From the NCBI GenBank assembly GCA_029706075.1, contig JAINUG010000108.1, positions 1,860,001 to 1,924,000 on the forward strand: a DNA stretch of 64,000 bases, read 5' to 3'. This DNA is from Aldrovandia affinis (Eukaryota > Chordata > Actinopteri > Notacanthiformes > Halosauridae). Positions 8,321 through 18,400 of this stretch are shown in pieces; position 1 is the stretch's first letter, and every line of letters begins with the position of its first letter. Both the position numbers and the translations under genes were made by a program. Below the pieces are notes generated by a model. The model was not told the origin of the DNA, searched no databases, and saw only the letters and a program-made list of their open reading frames with translations.

Positions 8321-11252
8321 GTAAGGCCAAGGGCAGATGGGGTCTCTATAGATCTACCGTGTTACTTGAGAGGTATTGGCTGTTGTATTTCCTACAGGCT
8401 ATGGCACTAGGAATGAACTCTTTAGTTTTTCTTGAAATAAACTCTGTGCGCCACAAGTATGTATATTCATATGTGTGTATAATATATTTCAAAGTAATTT
8501 AACTGCAAGAACATGGAAACCCTGAAATGTATACACACCAAAATATACAATTGAATATCACATTTTGGAATGTTTTGTACAGATATCAACAAAGCAATTT
8601 TTTTCATTCTCAGTTTTTACTTTTATTATGGGTATAATTAAATGATCAGAAATAGCAATCCTTTATTCCATTAGGGAATATGTACATGAAATCATTAGAT
8701 GTAGGTTGTGGGTTCAATTCCCACTGGCATCACATTTTATTATAAAAAATATTGACTATTTAAATAAAAGCGTCTTCCCCCCAAAAATGTCACAGATTCT
8801 TTGTTTGATTGTCTTCCAAATAATAAATCTTTCCCAAGTAATTGTCTTCCAAATAATATATTTCAGTAATGTAATGACTTATAAGTAAAAGTAGGGTTGC
8901 ACAGTTGCATATAAAAAAGAGTCACATTAACATTGTGCATTTGCCTTTTTTGGAAAATACAAAAGCCTAATCATGTTTACTTTATATTCACATGCATGCT
9001 TTTAATTAAAACAACAATGTGTATGTTATTCAGTGTGTCTCAGATGTATTGTAAATACATAAGCTAAATCACAAAGACTTCCTCGGTATAATGTGTTTTA
9101 AGCTATGTGCAATATGTGTATTCCATGATTATAGTTTTTATCCCTGCATATTCTTTCTCACTATGTTGGCTGCCTGGAGCACAGTTATAATTAAATATGG
9201 ATATGACCAGTCTGACTGACATTAGATGAAGGGAGTATAATTAATCTCACTGCACAGTCAGGACATGGAGCTGGTGCATAATTACTGGTCTTTTTTTGGT
9301 GCGTTTCAGAGCATGGATTTCTCTGGCCTGACTGGGCTGGAGGAAGTGATTGTGTCATCCTGTGGAGTGGAGATGGTGGAGTCTGGCGTTCAGGGCTCAG
9401 GGGAGCCTGAGAACTCTGGAGCTGCAGAAGAACAAGCTGAAGCATGTGCCGCGTGGGCTACCCCACAGCCTGGAGACCCTAAAACTGGCCAACAACAGGA
9501 TCCAAGGCCTCCAGGAGGCAGCCTTCGAGGGCCTGAAAAAACTGCGGGTGCTGGACCTGCAGAACAACCTGATAACCAGTCTGCGGTCCAACGCTCTCTC
9601 CCCCCTTGTGAAGCTGGAGTGCCTTTATCTGGATGGCAATAACATTGAGACTGTGCAGGGCTCTCTCAAACTGGCTCAGCTGAATCTGTTGAGCATGGCG
9701 AACAACAAGATTCCTTCCCTGTCCTCAACCTTCTTCACGCTGCTTCAGTCCCTTGCAATATTGCGGCTGCCGGGGAACGTCCTTTTCAGAGTCCCGCACG
9801 ATCTTCCCCAAGCGCTGTCCTCCTTGAACCTGGACAGAAACCAGATTCGGTCGCTGCGGAGTCGAGAGCTGGGCCACCTTCGCCACCTCGCGGCCCTCTC
9901 CGTGTCTTACAACAAGCTGGTGTCTGTGGACGGGGCCCTGCGGCTGCCCAACTTGACGGTGCTGGAGCTGTCTGGGAACCACCTCCGGACGCTACCCAGC
10001 AGGGTGACCTCCAGGCTGGAGAGACTGGACTGCAGGCAGAACTCCATCCAGGAGGTCACCTACCAGCAGCTGTCCGGCATGAGGCAGCTGAGGCACCTGT
10101 TCCTGGAGAATAACACCATCCAGCACTTTGAGGCCAACGCGCTGAAGAACTGCATCCACCTCACCAACCTGGCTTTGGAACAGAACCTCCTCCCAGCAAT
10201 TCCAGAGGGGTAGGGGCATGTCCGTGCTTCATTCTCACACAATTCTCTTCACATTTCAATCACTTGAAAGAAATATGTTTTGACGAGGGGTTTTAAATGA
10301 TAAGCTACCTAACTTTTTTAAAGGGTGTCTTAAGGGTTAAGATAGAATTTTGAAGTGGAGTCACGAATATCTTTAAAAATGCAAGTGCTCATATATCATG
10401 CAAATGATGTACAAAGACTAAGAAGAACCATATGAATAATTCAAAATAAGCTGTGTTGTGAATGTGTTTTCTGAGGTCTGAGAGCAGGTTTGTCCTGGGG
10501 GGGCATTTTATATACTATATTTATAGTATATGGTATACAGTATATAGTATATGTTGTAACATACCAAGCATTTTTGCCAGACTGTTGGAGTTCCACAAAT
10601 TGTTTATAATATGGTGGCTGTATCTTGAAAATCATTTTCTAAACAGACTACAGCCTACAGGCATGAAACATGAAATAAATAGAAATGTACTGACGTGATA
10701 GCCATTAAATCAAGAATCCCTTGTCTTACCAAGCCTGGGTTGGTTTCCTGAGACCACGACATGGAACCTTTTCAATCGTGTTCATTGTTTTTTTTTGTTT
10801 GTTTGTTTGTTTCTTGACCATCCAGTCTCCCTGAAACACTGGTTCGACTGGACTTGAAAGGGAACCGCATCCAAACGATCCGAGAACAGGAGCTCGTGTC
10901 TCTCAAGCGCCTCCAAGTGTTGAATCTGCGCAACAACAAACTGTCCTCCCTTAGCCTATCCGCACTGGAGCTGCTGCCGAGGTTGAAGAAGGTTTACTTG
11001 GACGGGAATCCTTGGAACTGTAGTTGCGAGATTCTGCGGGTCAAGAGGAGACTGCAGGCCAGGAGGGTGGAGATTCGCAACGAGCTGTGCAATGAGCCGA
11101 TTCGTGCGACAGGGGACGACTGGCGTGCATATCTCAGGGAGCAAGATAGGTGCGAGGAGTATATCCGGGAAACTGGTCTAGAGAATCAAGAAAAGAGCAC
11201 TATACCCATCGAGTCGACAGAAAACGAGGAATACTATGACTATGACTCTTAG
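8135..11252 (+). CDS. nepn: Nephrocan-like secreted leucine-rich-repeat protein, three coding exons, with an internal frame break
   Basis: Coding parts are 8135-8320, 9310-10209 and 10826-11252. Together they give about 504 residues, close to mouse nephrocan (about 512). Order: signal peptide (1-15), cysteine-rich LRRNT (C20-x3-C24-x-C26-x7-C34), about 17 LRRs of the LxxLxLxxNxL type, LRRCT (NPWNCSCEILRVKRR ... CNEP ... DRC), and an acidic Tyr-rich tail ENEEYYDYDS. N-glycosylation sequons are visible at NNTI, NLTV and NCS. Nephrocan is known as a secreted small LRR protein that dampens TGF-beta/Smad signalling. Its position between GOPC and NUS1 matches mammalian synteny. Exon 2 shifts frame at 9385/9386: the literal reading stops at 9642 after 172 residues. 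It is either a sequence error, an allele or a decaying gene; the remaining frames are well preserved. Confidence 0.88.
8321..9309 (+). other. nepn: Nephrocan intron 1
   Basis: Bounded by GTAAGG and TTTCAG. AT-rich, with a SINE head remnant at 8697-8740 and nothing else recognisable. Confidence 0.8.
8697..8740 (+). mobile_element. SINE head fragment
   Basis: GGTTGTGGGTTCAATTCCC is the B-box region also seen in the SINE at 29177. The rest of the element is absent or too diverged to see. Confidence 0.5.
9310..10209 (+). CDS. nepn: Nephrocan exon 2 (LRR array, contains frame break)
   Basis: The acceptor TTTCAG is followed in phase 0 by SMDFSGLTGLEEVIVSSCGV, a good LRR. At 9385/9386 the LRR pattern jumps to the +2 frame (AFRAQGSLRTLELQKNKLKH) and stays open to a GTAGGG donor after 10209. 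The exon is 900 nt; joining phase 0 to the phase 2 end of exon 3 needs a length of 2 modulo 3, so two bases are missing or one is extra. An LRR glycine before AF favours a 2-base loss. Confidence 0.88.
10210..10825 (+). other. nepn: Nephrocan intron 2
   Basis: GT-AG bounded. It holds an AT-rich palindromic tract (about 10505-10556) and a (TTTG)n microsatellite at about 10789-10812 that also serves as the pyrimidine-rich tract before the CCAG acceptor. Confidence 0.8.
10826..11252 (+). CDS. nepn: Nephrocan exon 3 (last LRRs, LRRCT, acidic tail)
   Basis: Enters in phase 2 (GG|T, glycine) with LPETLVRLDLKGNRIQTIRE, then the LRRCT and a 3' acidic tail with three tyrosines (ENEEYYDYDS), a plausible tyrosine-sulfation site. 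The stop is at 11250-11252; an ATTAAA at 11592-11597 is a possible poly(A) signal. Confidence 0.9.
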
Positions 11253-12066
11253 CATACTTTATGCATATTATATTTCGTTTTTTAAGTAGTTTGTCATGTT
11301 TACATTAGTTTTGTTATGGAATGAACAAGCAACCCAATTTGAGTGTGAGTTGTGTGAGAAATACGTTTCTCACAAAAAGTGTATTTTTTTGCTGACCATA
11401 CAGGATATCCACACAAATAAGCTACATTGCAGTCTATCACCACAACTGACATTGGTCATTTTATTTCTACTTTAAAAAATGTTGTTTTGTGTTTTGTCCT
11501 TTTCTGTTATGACTTCATTTTAATATAGCCATATTATGCCTTTTAATTTTAGTAGCTGCTTCGCTTAACTTTGCATATAACGTTTCCTATCATTAAATGA
11601 GTAGTTCCTTATTCCTGCTCCTGACTATCATTTATTTTAAATGTTTATAATGATCACTTTTTATATTTAAAGAGAGAATTGGCTCTTGTAGCCTACTTCA
11701 TAATGATTACCTTTATTAACAATCAACAGAACTTGGCCATATTCGAAAACTATGCAACAGCTTGCCCTAGCACAGATTGTCCTCCAGACGGCGACAATCC
11801 AGAACTGTATTTTTCTTCTAGCTCAGCCCCCCTCTTACGTAATTAGGCCTTTGTCCTATCACGAAGCTCCATGTAATCTTGTTAGTTCAAAGTTTAAAGG
11901 TAGGAGGATGAAAGATGGCAGCCAGCAAACTGAGGTGTTGGCACTGAATTGAATGGCTTATCCTCGAGTATATTTAGCGACTAACGTCTGTCTCTTTAAG
12001 AATTGGAATGCTGCACTGTGTGAATTCCTGATATAGTATAGGTTTTGATTTAAGAAAGCCTGTATG
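11253..12066. other. Intergenic region between nephrocan and NUS1
   Basis: AT-rich nephrocan 3' flank, then the NUS1 upstream region. No TATA box is evident near 12030. No repeat or gene is recognised. Confidence 0.6.
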
Positions 12067-12427
12067 ATGGCACTGGTTTACGACTTCGTGTGGCGGACTT
12101 TGCATGCCCTTCTGCATCTCCAGCGAGTGCTCATCTCCTGGTTCCGAATCCGCCTGTGGAACTGGCGTCTCTGGAAGCAGGCTGTGGCGGCACTGCTTGT
12201 GCCAGTGGCGCTTGGGTTCCAGAACCACAAAACACTGGGTCCGCCTGCGGGCAAGCGGGGTCTTCGCCGTGTCCGTTGGGGTGCGGATGGAAAGTCTTTA
12301 GAGAAACTGCCTATGCACGTAGGCTTGCTGATAGCAGAAGATGAGCTGCACTACACGGACATCGCCAACCTGGTCGTCTGGTGCATGGCCGTGGGCATCT
12401 CTTACGTTAGTGTTTACGACAATCAAG
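12067..12427 (+). CDS. nus1: NUS1 exon 1
   Basis: [16 protein letters not shown] parallels the human MTGLYELVWRVLHALL start. Contains the membrane-anchoring region and [18 protein letters not shown]. Phase 1 donor GTAGGC. Confidence 0.95.
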
Positions 12428-15400
12428 GTAGGCCAAATGACAGCGGGTTCTATACAAGCATTTTACCTGTAATCGATTCGACAGATTTTATAATGCATTT
12501 ATAATTAACGTCAGCTCGTTGGACAACTGCGTGAAAGTTGAAACTTAGAACAGGAAGTGGTTTAAGGATTTCCTTCCAAGGCACTCACGTGAGTTAGCCA
12601 GCTATATCGCTAGGTCAGTTACGTTTATAATAGCTTAACTATAATTTAGACCGATAACGACATAGGTTGATGATGCATGAGTGTCATGTGGCACATTAAG
12701 TTGCTCGCTATACTCAGCTAACCATATTCATAGACTTGTTTCTACAATTGAAACCCACACGTTGTACGACATGGAATGTAATAAATTAAGTTAGCCAATG
12801 TATCAGAAATACGTTCCAATGAAATATCTAGCTTGTTAGCTCTCGTCACTTCGGTAATTGTTAGTTATTATATTGGACTTTCGACAAATTCAATATTTGA
12901 ACGTCAGTAGCTACCGAAAAGGCTTGTGGCAAAGTTGAAAAAGGGATGATGAGTCTAGTCCACGTCAGATTCGCCTCAAAACCTTTTTTGTGAATGTTAT
13001 TGGGGTTAGTTTGCGATTTACCATGTAGGTTTAAAAGAGCACTACTTTCACGACGGTCCCTGTAGAGGAATTGTAGCCGTTTTCGTGTCTGTACGTCATA
13101 GTGATAATATTAAACAATGTACTGTCAAATGCAAAACCAGAGTACAGACCCTGTCTTCCCCCGAGATTATACATTTTTTTACAACTTGTCACGAGCCGTT
13201 TAAGAGCTATTGACGTTAAAATAAAAATGACGCAAAACAATAGAGCGAATTAGACGGTTGAAGTGCACAGTTCGTCTTTCCCTGAGAAAGAAGGTCTACC
13301 TTGGAGCATTTTAACCTAAAACGCCGAAGAGTTGTTTACCTTTGAAAAGCGAATATGTGTCCAGTATAAAACTAACTTGACCAGTGTCTCTCTTCCGAGA
13401 CCTTAGGTGTGTGTAACTAACGTGAACTTGTTCAGCAGTCGATATGCATCACTGCTGTCCCACAGTATTATATGAAGAATAATTAACCAAGCTTGCCCGT
13501 TCCGCCGAATGGGCCATATCCACATTCGCTCAAACTGGGATGTGGGAACTGTTTATGAATGGCTAGATATGCTTCGGTTTTGTTCCATATGAATTCTTAA
13601 ACGCATAATTCGACCAGTAACTATGCTAATGAATGAAGGTGTCCATGGTACTGTGCCTTTCACTTTTCAGACACACAGGAAATATTTAGGCTTTTGATAC
13701 CCCAGGAGGTGCCTGCTCCTGGCCTACCTAGTAAAATGCCTCTACCTGTTAAGCGATTGGTACGTGTCAGTAACTATACCATATAGTAATAGTGGCTGGA
13801 GATATCGGCTTCTGTTACACAATCTCTGCCTTTTCAGTCTCACTCACTATATCTTTCCTCAGTTCCTGTTTGAGACTGTGAGTGTAGGGTGTTCCCAAAG
13901 GATTAGGTTTTCTGACACGAGTGTAAAATTGTCTTTCTGAAATTGTATACAGTCTTGCTATTGAACTAATAAATAAAATGTGCCTGAAGGTTTCCCTCTC
14001 CACAACAGTTGTTATGAAATGGAATCATTCTTTGTCGAAAAATAATTAGGCCTATTTGATACACTATTTTGTTTACAGCTGTAGTCTTGAGTTAGCCATT
14101 TCTGTTTAAAAATGAGGAGCAAACATCATCTCTTGTACATAGCGGTAACAGGATTGGAGTCTAGGACATTTGTGCAGTTCAGTTTCATAAAATAGATTTT
14201 GCCTTCAGCCGGTCCAGTATTTTGCAATTTGATGAGGAAATGAGCTTGAATGCTTCTAATTTACTGTAATGTCTACACTCTTGGTGGTGTGTTTATTCCC
14301 TGCTACTTTATTGCCTTAACATAAAGAACTGTGAAAGACCATAAAACCCCTTGCGCTCAAAAATATAGTTTCTTTGTAAGAACCATACTTGGTACTTCGT
14401 ATAGGTTTTGCACTCAAAGACAGACTTTGTCAAATGTTTTGTTAATACTCAACCGCAGGAGCAAGACAAGAACTGCAAGAACTTTCTTACATCCGTAATT
14501 GTGCAAAACACTTGTAATGGTGGTCATTAAGGTGTAATATTGTATTTATCTATTGTCAGTGTGCACAGCCTGGACAAAAGTGTCAGTCCCAGAACACTGC
14601 ATGTGTGAATTACTCACATGTGACGCATGACTGTATAAAACCTTGAATTTCCTTGCTAATTTTGGCAAATGACTCATTATGCATGTGGTATGAGCAGTCA
14701 AGCTATGCCATTTGGATAAATACATTTTATCCAAGTGATAAGTGGTAGCTAAATAAGCAACCAGTTTTTAAAATTATTCATTAATTATTCATAGAACATA
14801 CATTTATTAAAAAATATGATGTATATAAAACCGCTAAATTAGAGAAGTTATTGACAAGGGAGGGGGCAAATTCCTAATGAACTTTGCTCTGACACAGCTT
14901 AAGCAAACATTTTATTTACATATATTTAAATGTTTTCCAAGTTCTGATTAAATACTCATATCCCTCAGTGGAACTTCAGCTGTAGTGCTGTCAGTTTAGA
15001 GTCCTATGTGCTAGATGTTTGCATTGATATCATCTCTTTTACAGTCTGACATCTGCTCTGTTGGTTGCATTAATCCCAGTCCAATACATGTCTGTTTCAC
15101 TTCAGGTATCTTCAGAAGAAACAATTCCAGACTGATGGATGAAATCCTAAAGCAGCAGCAGGACCTTCTGGGTCTTGAAAGCACTAAGTACTCTGTAGAG
15201 TTTTTGAACAACAGGAATGAGAAACAGGACCATCAAGGTGAGTGGAGACATCGCCCTTGACGATGGTTTGGTCCATGCATGGTAACCTTTGATGCTTTTG
15301 TGAGATTGCATCGGTTAGGGATGGAAATGGTGCTCCCAATGCTTAGAAGTTTGAGCTGTTCCAGGTCTTACTAAAAGCATGTTAGTGTTCAGAATGAAAG

Positions 15401-18400
15401 CCATTCTGAACACTAACCAGAAGCAGCCTGTACTAACCTGCTTCTGGTAAGACCTGTAATGGCTCAAAGCCTCAAACTGCTAGGAATTTGGAGCACTCTT
15501 TCCACCCCCGTACTTGGCGTTGAGTCGAGTTCATTCCTGGTGGGTGTGAGTTTCTTTTGTCATGTTTCTGCTTTGGCTATGGGGGTGCAGGTTTTCAATG
15601 GGCAGGTTGAGATTAAGCAGGTATCCAGTTTGGGGAATTTATGGTAGTTTCTCAGCTGTTTGCAAATTCTGCCCTGCCCTGTTTGCAAATGCAGCAACTC
15701 TACCCATGATCTACTGAAGTACTAGCATTTGAGTGGGAGGCGGTTGGTATGAGAATCAGTACTTCCAAATCCAAGGTCATAGTTATCTCCTGGAAAACAG
15801 GGCAGTGCCCCCTTCAGGCAACAGAGAGTAATTTCCTGCTGTAATTTAGTCTAAATGTCTTAGTGCAGGGGTCGGCAACCTGGCTCTTTCATCCTTATGC
15901 TGCGGCTCCGCGTGGCTTGGGGCGCAAGAATTTTTTCGCGTAGCCCCCCCCGTCGACAGAAAATCCGAGGGGCGCAAGTGGTTTTTCGCGTAGCACCCCG
16001 TCGACAGAAAATGGGGCGCCGTTTACGTGGCTCGCACCGGGTGCTGGCAACACACGCTACGCCACTGGCGGCTCCCAGTGTTTTCTTTTCCGTGGAAACC
16101 GGGTCCAAATGGCTCTTTGAGTGTTAAAGGTTGCCGACCCCTGTCTTAGTGTATGAGGACACTGTACCTGTCTGTGGTGTCAAGGGTGTTTTGAGCTCTT
16201 AAGTGCTGTGTTACAGAATGGGCTATGTTCACATCCTTACCCATAGTCAGGAATCTTGGGTAATGGCAGTAAGGGCAACGCCTCCAGAATGAGGTTCTTC
16301 TCCAGGTTTGTAGGACTGCCTCTCTGTGATAGGGTGAGGAACTTGGTGATCCGGGATAGTGATGGCAAAGGGAGATTTCACGAATACCAAGATGAGCTGA
16401 GCTATCATGTATTATCAATCGCTCACTAATTTGAATGAACGGTTGTTGATTACCGTGGAGAGCAAAGTTCTCTTATTTGTTCTTAGGTGCCAGATTGACA
16501 GCACACGCTGTGGTCTGGCTCATTACGGGGTTCATTAAGGCTCAGGTTCATGAACGAGGGCAACCTGTCCAGGTAGTTCAGGCAGCTGGCAAAGATTCCC
16601 CTGGGAGCCTTTCTCTGGAGCCGTAACCAGACATGCCCCACTGGGTCGACCTAGGACACACTAGAGGGATTCTTTTCTCAGTATTTCTCGGAGGGCCAGG
16701 GAATACACGGAGATCCCTCTGGATGAGCTAGAGTCTGTTGTGGGGAAAAAGGTTGTCTGGTTCTCTCTTCTCGACATGCTTTGGCAGCTACTTCTGCAGG
16801 CACAAAATCGGTGGATTCATGGAAGCTTCGCTCATTGATAAGTGTTAATACAGGCATCTGTTATATTAAGACTATGAGAGTCAACACCACTGAAGTGTAG
16901 GTGGTAACTATTGGTAAACTGGATCCCAAAATGTGTAAGCACATTCAGAAGCGGAATACCAGTATTATTGGCGCTTGTTGAGTACGAAGCGTTTCAAATC
17001 AATTTCAGCAGGTATGTTTGTGCTATGTCACATGACTAGTGATGCCTTGTTTCATAAGAAGCGTGCAAAGGCAGTCTGTGTGGGTTAATTAAGAAGCACT
17101 TTGTATTCTAACAAGCTGTCGGCAAGTGGAAGCATCTGAATTGTGCCTCGAGCGAGTAAATCTGTTGAACAGCTCACTCACACTGCAACATATGGCAGAA
17201 TACTGAGCAAGACTAATCTGTATGTTCTCCGGACTGTCGTTCACTATGAATAATGAATAGTCCTGTAAATGTTTTAGCTCTAATGTCTGTTATTTCCCTG
17301 CACCCCACGCACCTCTGTGGAATCCAGCAGAAATCGCAGCGTTCCGAGTAAAGCCTTTAGTGTTTCATTTTAACTTCCCTTTGTGCATTCGTTGCGAGCC
17401 GCTGCTGGGATTGAAGTGTTTTTAACAAGGGGAGAAGGATTGCGGAGAGCTCCCCCGCTTCAGGACTCACAGAGTGGGTGACAGAGCTGTTCCACCCCCT
17501 CTCTGGCCCCAGTGATGTCCTGCCAGGCGGTGGTGAAGGTCCTCTCCCCTGACGACGGGAAGCCCAGCATCGTGCGCGCGGCCCAGGAGCTGTGCAGATC
17601 GGTGGAGCAGAAGGAGCGGAGGTCCAAAGACATAGACGTCCACCTGCTAGACTCCATACTCAGAGGTGAGCCTCGCCAGCCTTGGTCTTCCCATTACACA
17701 CGTCTCATGTTGGGGAACCTATCATTGGTTATGGTGCTGAACGACTTTCTTAAGCAAAGTTGCCATACAATACTGTAAACGGTGGTGTTTACTTTTTTCA
17801 CATGTATATGTAATTTGTATGTATTAATTGTGTAAGCATTTGTGACATGCAGCCTCAACAGATGAAAGCTGTGGTTCAGGCCTAAGTGTGTGATGATTGC
17901 GTTACACCGAGGACAGTAATGATTTGCATGTGGGTCGCATGTGTTTCAGTCCATGCTGCACGCCGTGGACTCAAAGGAGTCCTGATAAAGCAGCTTTATG
18001 CGGTGTGCTAGCTGAAATCCGCACTTGAGGTCACGCTGGAACTTTAAAGCAGCGGCATGTGATTAAAAGACTCGGGCAATGAGAAGTCTGTGCTGTGCCA
18101 GATCTCTCGCAAACCACTAAACACTGTCAGTGTCCTGGGCCCACCCCAACTCAGACCAAAATGAATCACCCAGTAATGTGCATTAAGTCCCAGGCTTCAG
18201 ATAAAATATTTACAAGGGCCATGAATCAGATCGATGCGTTCAAGTACACTGATCTCAGTGTAACGTATCCACCGCCGTTCGGATCGGTGGATTCTCGTCC
18301 AAGGGTACAATGAGGTAATACGGGAGATGGTGGTGCAGCGACCCGTGCATCGTCAGGATAAGGTTTCTTTGCACGTGGGCGTACAACTGGGGCGTTTGTT

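Larger units (their letters stand above)
15238..17512 (+). other. nus1: NUS1 intron 2
   Basis: Holds a three-way foldback, a degenerate LINE reverse-transcriptase remnant, and a hAT MITE inserted in that remnant. Confidence 0.8.

Noticed and set aside
9265..9642. 125-codon frame as a separate gene
   Set aside because: Only its part from 9310 to about 9385 is nephrocan exon 2; the rest is the wrong frame after the break.
12064..12066. First of two adjacent ATGs as the NUS1 start
   Set aside because: The context is weak (T at -3), while the next ATG has A at -3 and G at +4 and aligns with the mammalian start.
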